This document shows, piece after piece, positions 41,982-51,462 of a stretch of DNA of 64,000 bases (positions within the stretch are counted from its first letter, which is position 1; every line of letters starts with the position of its first letter). Source of the DNA: Paeniglutamicibacter antarcticus_C. GTDB lineage: Bacteria; Actinomycetota; Actinomycetes; Actinomycetales; Micrococcaceae. Under the pieces are notes generated by a model, which saw only the letters and a list, made by a program, of their open reading frames with translations, did not search any database and was not told where the DNA came from. The position numbers and the translations under genes are program-made. The stretch is taken from assembly GCF_039544305.1 (NCBI RefSeq), contig NZ_BAABLK010000036.1, forward strand, positions 1-64,000, read 5' to 3'.

Positions 41982-43688
41982 CTATTTGGCGCGGACCGGA
42001 ATGCCGGTGAAGGTCGGCTTGGATGTCTCGGCAAAGAAGTCGTTGCCCTTGTTGTCCACGACGATGAACGCCGGAAAGTCCTCGACCTCGATCTTCCAGA
42101 TCGCTTCCATGCCCAGCTCCTCGTACTCCAGGACCTCGACTTTCTTGATGCATTCCAGTGCCAAACGTGCCGCGGGACCGCCGATTGAGCCAAGGTAGAA
42201 CCCGCCGTGGGAGCTGCAGGCGTCGGTGACGGACCTGGACCGGTTGCCCTTGGCCAGCATCACCATGGATCCGCCGGCGGCCTGGAACTGGTCGACGTAT
42301 GAGTCCATGCGCCCAGCCGTCGTGGGGCCGAAGGAGCCCGAGGCCATGCCCGCCGGCGTCTTGGCCGGTCCGGCGTAGTACACCGGGTGGTCCTTGAGGT
42401 ACTGGGGCATCTCTTCGCCGGCGTCCAAGCGGTCCTTGATCTTGGCATGTGCGATGTCGCGGGCCACCACCAGCGGACCGGTCAGCGACAGGCGGCTCTT
42501 CACCGGGTGCTTGTCCAGCTCCGCCAGGATCTCGCTCATCGGTTTGTTCAAATCGATCTTCACCACCGAGGAACCCCCGGTGCCGGTGACTCCCTCGGTC
42601 TCGTCGTCGTGCGCGGCGATCGCCGGGTGCGATGCCTCGGGCATGAAACGTGCCGGGTCGGTTTCCAGCTGCTCCACGAACACGCCCTCGGCGGTGATCT
42701 TGGCCAGCATCTGGCGGTCGGCCGAGCAGGAAACGGCGATGGCAACCGGCAGCGAGGCACCGTGGCGCGGCAGACGCACCACGCGCACATCGTGGCAGAA
42801 GTACTTGCCTCCGAACTGGGCGCCAATGCCGAAGTTACGGGTCAGCTCAAGGACCTTCTCCTCCAGGTCCATGTCGCGGAACCCCCGGCCGGTCATCGCA
42901 CCGGTGGTGGGCAGGTTGTCGAGGTACTTAGCCGAACCGTACTTGGCGGTCTTCAGCGCGAACTCCGCGCTGGTGCCGCCCACGACGATGGAGAGGTGGT
43001 AAGGAGGGCAGGCCGCTGTGCCCAACGAGCGCAGCTTCTCGTCAAGGAAGCGCAGCATCGAGTTTTCGTTCAGGATGGCCTTGGTCTCTTGGTACAGGAA
43101 GGACTTGTTGGCCGAGCCGCCGCCCTTGGCCATGAACAGGAACTTGTACTGGTTCTCATGTCCCGGCTCGGTGTCGGCATACAGTTCGATCTGGGCCGGC
43201 AGGTTGTTGCCCGTGGACTTTTCTTCCCACGTGGTCAGCGGTGCCAGCTGCGAGTAACGCAGGTTAAGCGTCGTATAAGCGTCGTAGATCCCCTTGGAGA
43301 GGTCCTTTTCGTCGGGTCCCTGGGTCAGCACCTGCGATCCGCGCTTGCCCATCACGATTGCCGTCCCCGTGTCTTGGCACATGGGCAGGACGCCGCCGGC
43401 GGCGATGTTGGCGTTCTTCAAAAGGTCAAGTGCCACGAACTTGTCGTTCGCGCTGGCTTCGGCGTCATCGAGGATGTTGCGCAGCTGCTGCAGGTGCGCC
43501 GGGCGCAGGTAGTGGGAGATGTCGTGCAGCGCCGTGCTGGCCAGCATCCGAAGCGCCTCGGGGTCCACTTCGAGGTATGTCCGCCCGCCCGGGCCTTCCA
43601 CCGTCCGTACGCCTTGCGTGGAAATCTGGCGGTAGGTGGTCTCGTCCGCCCCGATGGGCAGAAGGTCTTCATACTGGAATTCGGGCAT
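41982..43688 (-). CDS. fum: Fumarate hydratase class I (iron-sulfur)
   Basis: A 568-residue fumarase of the two-domain class I type. Cysteines expected to ligate the 4Fe-4S cluster lie in VLPMCQDTGTAI, AVSCSADRQML and TDACSSHGGFYLGS; the C-terminal beta domain contains GPTTAGRMDSYV. It interconverts fumarate and malate, feeding mdh. ATG 43688 begins the conserved MPEFQYEDLLP and is preceded by AAGGAAG. The cluster makes it oxygen- and iron-sensitive; a manganese transporter sits next to it. Confidence 0.95.
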   Translation of the reverse strand: MPEFQYEDLLPIGADETTYRQISTQGVRTVEGPGGRTYLEVDPEALRMLASTALHDISHYLRPAHLQQLRNILDDAEASANDKFVALDLLKNANIAAGGVLPMCQDTGTAIVMGKRGSQVLTQGPDEKDLSKGIYDAYTTLNLRYSQLAPLTTWEEKSTGNNLPAQIELYADTEPGHENQYKFLFMAKGGGSANKSFLYQETKAILNENSMLRFLDEKLRSLGTAACPPYHLSIVVGGTSAEFALKTAKYGSAKYLDNLPTTGAMTGRGFRDMDLEEKVLELTRNFGIGAQFGGKYFCHDVRVVRLPRHGASLPVAIAVSCSADRQMLAKITAEGVFVEQLETDPARFMPEASHPAIAAHDDETEGVTGTGGSSVVKIDLNKPMSEILAELDKHPVKSRLSLTGPLVVARDIAHAKIKDRLDAGEEMPQYLKDHPVYYAGPAKTPAGMASGSFGPTTAGRMDSYVDQFQAAGGSMVMLAKGNRSRSVTDACSSHGGFYLGSIGGPAARLALECIKKVEVLEYEELGMEAIWKIEVEDFPAFIVVDNKGNDFFAETSKPTFTGIPVRAK

Positions 43689-43737
43689 CAGGCTTCCTTG
43701 CAACAGAAACAATTTTGTCCCCCCACTCTAGAACGCT

Positions 43738-43751
43738 TGGTTGTTCAACCA
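43738..43751. promoter_or_regulatory. Perfect 14-bp palindrome between fum and SseB genes
   Basis: TGGTTG-TT-CAACCA lies midway in the 109-bp gap between the divergent fum and SseB-like genes, upstream of both starts. It could be an operator controlling either; no regulator is nearby. Confidence 0.4.
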
Positions 43752-43797
43752 GACATCGGGTTGCGCACCCGGGTGCATTGTCGACATGCTTGGTGGC

Positions 43798-44289
43798 ATG
43801 AGTGAAGACAACGAGCAGGCCAAGCCCAGCACCGGCGCCGAAGACATCGAGTCGGCACGGCGCGCCGAATCGACGACCACCTCCAACGACCCGGCCACCC
43901 ATTTCGAGACGATGATCCGCGCCGCGCAGAACGATCCGGCCCTCAACGGCCAAGTCATCGGCACGTTCATGAACTCCGAGGTGTTTTTCCTGAGCCGCGA
44001 GAAAGTCACCGGCGAAACCAGTAACGCCCAGCCAATGCTGCTGCAGAACGCAGCCGGCGAACCGGTCATCGCCTTGTTCACGCACGTGGCACGCATCCCG
44101 GGCGCCTACATCGATGTCGCCCCGTACGGCGTGCAGGTCCTTGGCGGCACCGTGGTCCGTTCGCTTCTCGACACCGGACTGGTGATCAACCCCGGCCACG
44201 AGCTGTGCTTCGAGATCGACGCCGCCGGGGTCAAGACCATCCGCGAAGAATTCAACCTCGACGGAACCCTGAAGCGCCCGTCAAACTAG
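43798..44289 (+). CDS. SseB-family protein
   Basis: A 163-residue cytosolic protein resembling the SseB N-terminal domain: ALNGQVIGTFMNSEVFFLSREKV, then an MLQNAAGEPVIALFTHVARI-like strand (MLLQNAAGEPVIALFTHV) and LLDTGLVINPGHELCFEID. In enterobacteria SseB relates to rhodanese regulation; in actinobacteria its function is unknown. ATG 43798 was chosen because the preceding in-frame stretch is unlike the family. Divergent from fum. Confidence 0.7.
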   Translation: MSEDNEQAKPSTGAEDIESARRAESTTTSNDPATHFETMIRAAQNDPALNGQVIGTFMNSEVFFLSREKVTGETSNAQPMLLQNAAGEPVIALFTHVARIPGAYIDVAPYGVQVLGGTVVRSLLDTGLVINPGHELCFEIDAAGVKTIREEFNLDGTLKRPSN

Positions 44290-44363
44290 GCCGCCGCGGC
44301 TTCCGCCGGCCCCCGTGTTTGACGCGCTGCGTTTTTACCGGCGGCTCAGTCTAGAGTGGGAGC

Positions 44364-44846
44364 ATGAATTTTGAAGATACGTCGCTGCCCGGCCTCGGCG
44401 TCCGACGCGAAATAACCCTCGCTTCAGGTCGTCGGGTGGGCGTGGTGATCCTGCGTGACGGAACCATGCAGCTGATCATTTCCCAGCGCGAAGACCCTGA
44501 TGCCTGTGCCGCCGCCATTCCGTTGAGCGTCGAGGAAGCCGGTGCCATTGGCGCCATGCTCGGAGCACCCCAGTTGGTCACGCAGCTCTCCGATGAACAC
44601 CGGGACCTGCCCGGTGTCAACACGCAGCAATTCGTACTGAGCCACGAAAGCCCCTATGTGGGCCAAACCCTGGGCGACACCCGGCTGCGCACACGCACCG
44701 GCGTCTCGGTTGTCGCGGTCTCGCGCAGCGGCAACGTCTTTCCGTCCCCCATCCCGGGCTTCGAGCTCAATGCCGGGGACGTACTGATCATCGTCGGAAC
44801 TTCTGCAGGCTTGGACAACGCAGCGCACCTGATCAACGACGGATAA
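44364..44846 (+). CDS. khtT: Regulatory subunit of a CPA2 K+(Na+)/H+ antiporter (KhtT-like)
   Basis: A 160-residue cytosolic regulator ending in a TrkA-C (RCK_C) domain at ~80-158 (YVGQTLGDTRLRTRTGVSVVAVSRSG...LNAGDVLIIVGTSAGLD, quoted in part: GVSVVAVSRSG, LNAGDVLIIVG). In Bacillus, KhtT gates KhtU and binds c-di-AMP. The pair order and 17-bp spacing to the antiporter gene are the same as in khtTU. Confidence 0.82.
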   Translation: MNFEDTSLPGLGVRREITLASGRRVGVVILRDGTMQLIISQREDPDACAAAIPLSVEEAGAIGAMLGAPQLVTQLSDEHRDLPGVNTQQFVLSHESPYVGQTLGDTRLRTRTGVSVVAVSRSGNVFPSPIPGFELNAGDVLIIVGTSAGLDNAAHLINDG

Positions 44847-44863
44847 AGGCAGGTGCACGGGAA

Positions 44864-46051
44864 ATGGACGGCAACGCGCTGATTCTTGTTGAGCTTGGCG
44901 CCGTCTTCTTGGGGCTTGGATTGTTGGGGCGCCTAGCTGCCAAGGTCGGTATGTCCCCGGTCCCGCTGTACCTGCTGGGTGGCCTTCTCTTTGGTGCCGG
45001 CGGGGTGGTCAACCTGGCCGGCATCACGGAGTTCGGGGAGATCGCCAGCGAAATCGGCGTCATCTTGCTGCTGCTGATGCTGGGCCTTGAATACACCGCA
45101 CGCGAACTTGTCACGGGCCTGAAGGGCTCTTGGTTCGCCGGGGTGGTGGACCTTGTGCTGAATTTCACCCCGGGCGCGGGCCTAGCATTGATCATGGGTT
45201 GGGGGTTTTCCGGGGCGCTCGTCCTGGGCGGGGTCACCTATGTCTCCTCTTCCGGCATCATTGCCAAGGTGCTCTCGGACCTGGGCCGGCTTGGCAACAG
45301 GGAAACCCCCGTGGTGCTCTCGATCCTGGTGCTCGAGGACCTGGCCATGGCGATCTACCTTCCGGTGCTCACCGCGACCCTCTCCGGGCTGAGCTTCATG
45401 GGCGGACTGCGGACCGTGGGGATCGCCATGGCAGCCATCACGCTGGTGCTGTTGGCAGCGCTGCGCTTCGGGCCACAGATCTCCCGGCTGATCCACTCCT
45501 CGGACCGGGAGAACTTCCTGCTCAAGCTCATTGGCGCTGCCTTGCTGGTCGCGGGCCTTGCCTCGGCCCTGCAGGTTTCCGCCGCTGTGGGGGCCTTCAT
45601 GCTTGGCATCGCGATATCCGGGTCCACCGCCCACTCGGCGACCAAGGTCCTGGAACCCCTGAGGGACCTCTTCGCCGCCATGTTCTTTGTGGTTTTCGGG
45701 CTAAACACCGACCCCACCACGATTCCGGCCGTGCTGCCGATGGCCATCTTGCTGGCCGTGGTCACCTCCCTAACCAAGGTCGCCACCGGAGTGTGGGCCG
45801 CCAAGCGGGTCGGCATCGGGATCCGCGGACGCGTCAGGGCCGGGGTGGCGTTGATTGCCCGCGGTGAATTCTCCATTGTCATTGCGGGGCTTGCCGTCGC
45901 TTCCGGGGCGATCACCGGTGAGCTTGCCGCCCTGTCAACCGCCTATGTGCTGCTGCTTGCGGTCCTGGGACCCGTCGCGGCCCGCCTGGCCGAACCCATC
46001 GCCAAGCCCTTCCTCCCCAAGCCCTCACAGAGCCCCGACACCGCTTTTTGA
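44864..46051 (+). CDS. khtU: CPA2-family cation:proton antiporter (KhtU/KefB-like)
   Basis: A 395-residue membrane protein with about 12 helices, exporting K+ (possibly Na+) in exchange for protons. Family segments include GVILLLLMLGLEYTARELV, TYVSSSGIIAKVLSDLGRL (part of the ion site), SILVLEDLAMAIYLP and ALIARGEFSIVIAGLA. It ends shortly after the last helix, lacking the Rossmann NAD domain of KefB, as expected when a separate KhtT regulator is made. Confidence 0.88.
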   Translation: MDGNALILVELGAVFLGLGLLGRLAAKVGMSPVPLYLLGGLLFGAGGVVNLAGITEFGEIASEIGVILLLLMLGLEYTARELVTGLKGSWFAGVVDLVLNFTPGAGLALIMGWGFSGALVLGGVTYVSSSGIIAKVLSDLGRLGNRETPVVLSILVLEDLAMAIYLPVLTATLSGLSFMGGLRTVGIAMAAITLVLLAALRFGPQISRLIHSSDRENFLLKLIGAALLVAGLASALQVSAAVGAFMLGIAISGSTAHSATKVLEPLRDLFAAMFFVVFGLNTDPTTIPAVLPMAILLAVVTSLTKVATGVWAAKRVGIGIRGRVRAGVALIARGEFSIVIAGLAVASGAITGELAALSTAYVLLLAVLGPVAARLAEPIAKPFLPKPSQSPDTAF

Positions 46052-46139
46052 CGTCCACTGAATCGCCGATTAGGTTATGGCACCCCACTTTGGGATATGC
46101 TGTTTTTGCCCGGACGGCCAATAGGCTTTCCGGAGCACT

Positions 46140-46210
46140 GCGGGCGTAGCTCAATGGTAGAGCGCCAGCTTCCCAAGCTGGACACGCGGGTTCGATTCCC
46201 GTCGCCCGCT
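46140..46210 (+). tRNA. tRNA-Gly (anticodon CCC)
   Basis: A 71-nt cloverleaf. Acceptor arms are GCGGGCG and CGCCCGC with discriminator T; the D arm has GCTC...AGAGC; the anticodon stem is CCAGC/GCTGG around loop TTCCCAA (anticodon CCC); the T arm is CGGGT-TCGATTC-CCGTC-like. CCA is not encoded. A strong hairpin terminator follows after 4 nt. Confidence 0.96.
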
Positions 46211-46214
46211 CGAA

Positions 46215-46255
46215 AACGATGTGGGACCCGGCCGGTGGCCGGGTCCCACATCGTT
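46215..46255 (+). terminator. Terminator downstream of tRNA-Gly
   Basis: AACGATGTGGGACCCGGCC and its complement GGCCGGGTCCCACATCGTT form a perfect 19-bp stem with a GGT loop directly after the tRNA. Confidence 0.85.
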
Positions 46256-46309
46256 AAGCCGGTATTCAGCCCAACGCCCCGGAGGGCGGGAAGAGATCCC
46301 AGGAAACTC

Positions 46310-47236
46310 ATGAGCGGTGTACTCTCAGGTTTTGCGGTGGTCTGGACGGTCATCGCCGTGGGCTACCTCGTCGGTAAAACCGGTGTCCTGGGAGACCAGG
46401 CACGCTACGTGCTCAACCGTCTCACCTTCTTTGTCGCCAGCCCCGCACTGCTCTTCACCACCCTGGCCGATTCGGATCCGACCGCGGTGCTTGGACCGTT
46501 TTTGGGTATCGCGGCCTTCTCCTCCTTGGCCACCGCAATCGTCTTTGTGTTGCTGACCCGCTGGTGGCTGCGCCGGGACCTGACCGAAACCACCATCGGG
46601 GCCATGAGCGCCTCCACGGTGAACTCGGCGAACCTGGGACTGCCCATTGCCCTGTACGTGCTGGGGGATATCGGCCACGCGGCCCCGGTGATCCTGTGGC
46701 AGCTGGCCCTCTACTCCCCCGTGTGCCTGGCGATCCTTGATTCGAGCACCTCAAGGAACCGCACCACCGCCTTTTCCATGCTGGTGCAGACGATGAAAAA
46801 CCCCATGATCGTCGGCTCGTTGGCCGGGCTGGTGTGCGCGCTGTTCAACGTCACGCTTCCCCAACCACTGGCCGACCCGATCGAGCTGATCGCCGGGGCA
46901 TCGATCCCTGCCATGCTCATCGCCTTCGGCATTTCCCTGGTGGGTTCCAAGCCGCTGGAGGCTTCTTCGGGGCGCAGTGCCGACACCCTGGTGGCGACGG
47001 GGATGAAACTGGTGTTCCAGCCGGTGGTCGCCTGGGTGTTGGCGGTATGGGTGTTTGGGCTCGACAGCGATGCGGTGTTCGCCTCGGTGATCATGGCAGC
47101 ACTGCCTACGGCACAGAACATCTTCGTCACCGCGTCCCGCTACGAGCGCGGCATCGTCCTGGCCAAGGACACCGTCTTGCTCACCACCGTCGTCGCCGTA
47201 CCTGCGATGATGGCGATTCCCCTGTTGCTCGCCTGA
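46310..47236 (+). CDS. AEC-family transporter (auxin efflux carrier fold)
   Basis: A 308-residue, ten-helix carrier. The family pattern is YLVGKTGVLGDQARYVLNRLTFFVASPALLF at the N-terminus (part: LNRLTFFVASPALLF), STVNSANLGLPIALYVLG in helix 4 and ALPTAQNIFVTASRYERG near the C-terminus. Bacterial AEC proteins carry malate or malonate; specificity here is unknown. ATG 46310 with CCAGGAAA upstream. Confidence 0.85.
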   Translation: MSGVLSGFAVVWTVIAVGYLVGKTGVLGDQARYVLNRLTFFVASPALLFTTLADSDPTAVLGPFLGIAAFSSLATAIVFVLLTRWWLRRDLTETTIGAMSASTVNSANLGLPIALYVLGDIGHAAPVILWQLALYSPVCLAILDSSTSRNRTTAFSMLVQTMKNPMIVGSLAGLVCALFNVTLPQPLADPIELIAGASIPAMLIAFGISLVGSKPLEASSGRSADTLVATGMKLVFQPVVAWVLAVWVFGLDSDAVFASVIMAALPTAQNIFVTASRYERGIVLAKDTVLLTTVVAVPAMMAIPLLLA

Positions 47237-47438
47237 GATGCACCAACATCCAGGGTTTCTTGGACCGGCATGACCACGAAGCATCGACGCAGTTCGGAAC
47301 ACAGGGAATATGCGCTCCGTGCTGCCTGTTAGTGTCACAGATAGCTTCCTCCGTGCCGATCGTTATGCCTTGCCCACTTTCCCCAGGAAATGGCCGCCCG
47401 GCAAACAGTGCACGACCATGAACGAAAGGACCGTTTCG

Positions 47439-48260
47439 ATGAAACGCCAAATCACTGCCTTGGCGACCATTGCGCTTCTGGCACTGGCACTGGCCGGCTG
47501 TGGCAGCCCGACCGAATCTTCCGGTTCCTCGATGGCCGAGGGCACGGCCACGGGCGTTACGCTCGCCCAGGTCAAGGAATCGGGTGTGTTGAAGGTCGGC
47601 ACCGAAGGGACGTACAAGCCGTTTTCCTTCCATGAGGGTGGTACCGGCGCGCTGACCGGCTTCGACGTCGAGGTCGTCACCGCCGCGGCCGGGAAGCTGG
47701 GTGTGGAACCACAATTCGAGGAAACCCAGTGGGATGCAATATTTGCCGGGCTCGAATCCGGTCGCTTTGATGTGGTAGCCAACCAGGTTTCAACCACCCC
47801 GGAACGCAAGGCCAAGTATGAATTCTCCACGCCCTACACCGTGAGCACCGGGGTCATCGTGACCAAGTCGGACAATAATGAGATCTCTTCCTTTGCCGAC
47901 CTCAAGGGCAAGACCACCGCCCAGTCGCTGACCAGCAACTGGTACCGGCTTGCCAAGGACTCCGGAGCTGAGGTGGAAGCCATCGAGGGCTGGGCCCAGG
48001 CTATTACACTGCTGAAGCAAGGCCGCGTGGACGCCACCGTGAACGACAAGCTGACCTACCTGGATTCACAAAAGACCAAGCAGGACGACGGCATCAAGAT
48101 CGCCGCCGAGACCACCGAGCAATCGTTCAGCGCCTTGGCCTTTCGTGAGGGAAGCGAGGACCTGGTCACCGCGGTGGACGGGGCCTTGGATGAGCTCTCA
48201 GCCGATGGAAGCCTGGCCAGGATCTCCGATAAGTATTTCGGGGCCGACGTCACCAAGTAG
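47439..48260 (+). CDS. Polar amino-acid ABC transporter substrate-binding lipoprotein
   Basis: A 273-residue extracytoplasmic solute-binding protein. A lipoprotein signal (KRQITALATIALLALALAGC, cysteine 21) precedes a type II binding fold (KVGTEGTYKPFSFHEGG, GFDVEVV, ATVNDKLTYLD). Its similarity pattern (SNWYRLAKDSGAEVEAIEGW) resembles cystine-binding TcyA/TcyJ proteins, so cystine is a guess. ATG 47439 was preferred because AAAGGA lies 8 nt upstream; ATG 47418 is an alternative. First gene of a three-gene transporter. Confidence 0.88.
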   Translation: MKRQITALATIALLALALAGCGSPTESSGSSMAEGTATGVTLAQVKESGVLKVGTEGTYKPFSFHEGGTGALTGFDVEVVTAAAGKLGVEPQFEETQWDAIFAGLESGRFDVVANQVSTTPERKAKYEFSTPYTVSTGVIVTKSDNNEISSFADLKGKTTAQSLTSNWYRLAKDSGAEVEAIEGWAQAITLLKQGRVDATVNDKLTYLDSQKTKQDDGIKIAAETTEQSFSALAFREGSEDLVTAVDGALDELSADGSLARISDKYFGADVTK

Positions 48261-48326
48261 TATCGGGCAGCATCGCGGGCAGCGCTTCAGCGGCCCGCGC
48301 TTCCACCTTGCGAAGGAGTCCGGTTG

Positions 48327-48992
48327 ATGGATATCGATTGGCAATTATTCGGTGACTCGCTCTGGCCCCTTGTGTTAGGTGGACTCAAGGGCACCATTCC
48401 GCTCTCGCTGGCGAGCTTCGCCATCGGATTGGTGATCGCTCTGCTGATGGCACTGATGCGGCTGAGCACCAACCCGCTAGTGTCCTTCATCGCCCGCGCC
48501 TACATTTCGGTGGTCCGCGGAACCCCTCTGTTGGTCCAGCTTTTCGTGATCTTCTACGGTTTGCCTTCCATCGGGGTGACGCTGAGCCCGTGGCCCAGCG
48601 CCATCATTGCGTTCTCGCTGAATGTGGGCGGCTACGCCGCCGAAGTAATCAGGGCGGCGATCCTCTCTGTTCCCAAGGGCCAATGGGAAGCCGGGTATAC
48701 GATCGGAATGTCACGTACCACCGCACTGCGCCGGTTGATCCTGCCGCAAGCCGCACGCGTTTCGCTGCCGCCACTGTCCAACACGTTTATCTCTCTGGTC
48801 AAGGACACCTCGCTGGCCTCGCTGATCCTCTTCTCCGAACTATTTCGCAAGGCGCAAGAGATTGCCGCTTTCAGCCAGGAATTCATGTTGGTCTATATCG
48901 AGGCAGCACTGGTCTATTGGGTTTTCTGCCTGGTGCTCTCTGCCGGCCAGACCCGTTTGGAAAGAAGGTTCGACCGCTATGTCGCCCACTGA
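48327..48992 (+). CDS. Polar amino-acid ABC transporter permease
   Basis: A 221-residue His/Glu/Gln/Arg-type permease with about five helices. The ATPase-coupling EAA-type loop is EAGYTIGMSRTTALRRLILPQAARVSLPPLSN (part: GMSRTTALRRLILPQAARV), and helix 3 is preceded by VRGTPLLVQLFVIFYGLP. ATG 48327 has AAGGAG 8 nt upstream. It overlaps the ATPase gene by 14 bp. Confidence 0.92.
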   Translation: MDIDWQLFGDSLWPLVLGGLKGTIPLSLASFAIGLVIALLMALMRLSTNPLVSFIARAYISVVRGTPLLVQLFVIFYGLPSIGVTLSPWPSAIIAFSLNVGGYAAEVIRAAILSVPKGQWEAGYTIGMSRTTALRRLILPQAARVSLPPLSNTFISLVKDTSLASLILFSELFRKAQEIAAFSQEFMLVYIEAALVYWVFCLVLSAGQTRLERRFDRYVAH

Positions 48993-49761
48993 TCCCGGCA
49001 CCACCGCACCGACGCTGCTGAAGGTTGCGAACCTGCAGAAGCGCTTCGGCGACCACGAGGTACTCAAATCCATAAACCTTGAAGTCCGCAAGGGCCAGGT
49101 GCTCGCATTGATCGGCCCCTCGGGATCCGGCAAGACCACGGTGTTGCGCTGCCTCAATGGCCTGGAAATCCCCGACGGCGGCGAGGTTTCCTTCAGTGAG
49201 GGCCCGACGGTGGCGTTCGTCCCTGGAACCACCCAGAAGCAGGCCCAGGTCCTGCGAACCCGCAGCGCCATGGTGTTCCAGAACTACAATCTCTTTCCCC
49301 ACATGACAGTCCTGGAGAATGTCATCGAGGGCCCCGTTCAGGTGCAGCGCCGCAAACGCAAGGAAGCCGTCTCCGCGGCCCAGTCGTTGCTGGGGCGAGT
49401 GGGCCTGGCAGAGAAACAGGACCAGTATCCACACGAGCTCTCCGGTGGACAGCAACAACGCGTGGGCATCGTGCGGGCCCTGGCGCTGAAGCCCTCGTTG
49501 TTGCTCTTCGACGAGCCGACCTCAGCGTTGGACCCTGAGTTGGTGGGCGATGTACTGAAGGTCATCAAGGAGCTGGCAGACGAAGGCTGGACCATGGTGT
49601 TGGTGACCCATGAACTCGCTTTTGCGCGCGAGGTTGCCGACGAGGTTGTCTTCATGGACCAGGGTGTCGTCGTTGAGCATGGACACCCGGACGTGGTGTT
49701 GCGTAACCCCCGCAATGAGCGGACCCAACAATTCGTCCATCGCCTGCTTAACCCGTTCTAG
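48979..49761 (+). CDS. Polar amino-acid ABC transporter ATP-binding protein
   Basis: A 260-residue ABC ATPase with Walker A IGPSGSGKTT, Q loop VFQNYNLFPHMTVLENV, signature LSGGQQQRVGIVRAL, Walker B LLLFDEPTSALDPEL and switch VLVTHELAFA. This is the standard GlnQ/TcyN class. Start ATG 48979 lies within the permease 3' end, implying coupled translation. Confidence 0.95.
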   Translation: MSPTDPGTTAPTLLKVANLQKRFGDHEVLKSINLEVRKGQVLALIGPSGSGKTTVLRCLNGLEIPDGGEVSFSEGPTVAFVPGTTQKQAQVLRTRSAMVFQNYNLFPHMTVLENVIEGPVQVQRRKRKEAVSAAQSLLGRVGLAEKQDQYPHELSGGQQQRVGIVRALALKPSLLLFDEPTSALDPELVGDVLKVIKELADEGWTMVLVTHELAFAREVADEVVFMDQGVVVEHGHPDVVLRNPRNERTQQFVHRLLNPF

Positions 49762-50466
49762 CTGCCGGGACAGCGAACAGGGATGCGCGCGGGATACCCG
49801 GAAGCACTTGCATCCCCTCATCCGCTCGTGCTTGGTCAGGCGCCCATGCGAAAACACAGATTCGTCCTCTGCCCGCCATCGGTGGCCTATGGACTCCGGA
49901 CAGATCGGATCCCAGGCTCGCCGATTGAGGGTGGCGAACCCGGGGTTGGTCGGAACAGGGAGCCCCTCGAACCTGCCCGTGGGCTTGGCCTGCTTTGTCG
50001 CCTCCGTCGCGATGGATGCATCTCCGCCATGGGGACGCAAGGCTCACCGTCCGCTGGCCAGTGCTGGCAGTGGCGGGGAAGCCCGCACCGCTGTCCAAAG
50101 GCGGCTCGGTGACAGCCCGCTTGCCCGGACCTGGGCAATCCCAGGCGGACATCGATGCCGAGGCATGCCGGATCGAGGAGTCAATACTCGCCCTGCCTTC
50201 CTCAATCCCGCCCTCGTCCCCGAAAACCGGGGCAACGGACTGAACCATGCCCGATCCGCCGGTTGCCACAAACGAAGCCCTCAAACGCAAATCCGGCCCC
50301 CGTCCGACAAGGTCGAATCCCGATAAACCGTTGCTTGACATGTCCATGCAGGCGCCAACATGTTCGGTGCGGAAATGCTGCGGGGCATGTTCGGAACGAT
50401 GCGCCGACGACGCCGCTAGGGAAGGTCGGCGCAGGCGAAGCAATTTTCCCGGTAACCTTGGATTCA
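49762..50466. other. 705-bp intergenic region with no recognisable gene
   Basis: Between the ABC transporter and a membrane-anchored hypothetical gene. Several open frames cross it on both strands, but none has a recognisable domain, a convincing start or neighbours in frame. No strong terminator, tRNA or repeat was seen. It may hold decayed coding sequence. Confidence 0.5.
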
Positions 50467-51462
50467 ATGAGCGAACGTTTATCACCCACAAGGGTCGCCG
50501 CCATCTGGGCGGCGGCCATTGTTGTGCTGGCAGTAATTGCATTTGTCGTCATCACCCTGACGAACCACCGGGTCTTCGGGCCTGCCCAAAAAGTCGAGCA
50601 GCTCCAATCGCACCTCATCAAGGGCGAGGGTGCGGCAGCCCTTGGACTTCTCAACGCCAAAGTGCCCAAGGGCAACGCCCTGCTCCTGGACGGAGAAGGC
50701 TTGAAGGCCGCCAGCGCGGATATCAAGGACTTCACGATCGGCAAGCCGGAAAAGGTCACTGGTTCCGAGGACTTCGTTACCCTCATGGCCTCGTATTCGA
50801 TCCACGGGGTCGAGCAGCAGACCAGCTACAAGCTACAGCGAACCGGTCGCCACTGGGTGTTCTTTGATGACTGGTCGTTCGTCCCCGTCACCTTGCCCAC
50901 CGTGGCCATCTCGGCGAACACCACCAATGAAGTGGTGGTGAATTCACAGCCGGCACCGCTCTCCAAGGGAAAGACGACAGTTCCGGTATTTGTCCCGGCG
51001 GTGATCGACACCGGTTTCACAACCCCGCATTTCAGTGCAGATTCCCGGGGACTGGCTGTCACCGGTTACTCCACGAAGCCCACCGCGGTGAAACTGCGAA
51101 CGCAGCCGACGAAGAAACTGAAAAACGAAGTCAACAAACAGATCGCAGCCTACCTCGACGACTGCGCCAAGCAGCACGTCCTGATGCCCGCAGGTTGCCC
51201 GATGAGCTATTCCACGACAGCACGGGTGCGCTCGGATTCTATCCACTGGAGCATCGCCGACTACCCCTCGGCCGAGATCGTTGCCTTCGACGGGTCCTGG
51301 GCCTTGCGTCCCTTGACGGTCAAGGCCCACCTCGAGGTCACCGAACAAGACCTGCGCACCGGACGTTACACCGAGCAGACGGTGGATTCAGACTTCGGCT
51401 TCACTGCCGGGCTCAAGGTCAGCACCACCAAGGTCCGGGTCACCCCGGCCTCCGGCGAATAG
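50467..51462 (+). CDS. Membrane-anchored hypothetical protein
   Basis: A 331-residue protein I cannot assign to a family. A single N-terminal membrane helix (AAIWAAAIVVLAVIAFVVIT, ~11-30) is followed by a ~300-residue extracytoplasmic region. That region appears to contain two or three beta-rich modules, the last preceded by CAKQHVLMPAGCPMSY, a cysteine pair that could form a disulfide. The overall plan (helix plus repeated small domains) resembles TcaA/YvbJ-like wall-stress proteins, but this is speculative. An intrinsic terminator overlaps its stop codon. Confidence 0.7.
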   Translation: MSERLSPTRVAAIWAAAIVVLAVIAFVVITLTNHRVFGPAQKVEQLQSHLIKGEGAAALGLLNAKVPKGNALLLDGEGLKAASADIKDFTIGKPEKVTGSEDFVTLMASYSIHGVEQQTSYKLQRTGRHWVFFDDWSFVPVTLPTVAISANTTNEVVVNSQPAPLSKGKTTVPVFVPAVIDTGFTTPHFSADSRGLAVTGYSTKPTAVKLRTQPTKKLKNEVNKQIAAYLDDCAKQHVLMPAGCPMSYSTTARVRSDSIHWSIADYPSAEIVAFDGSWALRPLTVKAHLEVTEQDLRTGRYTEQTVDSDFGFTAGLKVSTTKVRVTPASGE

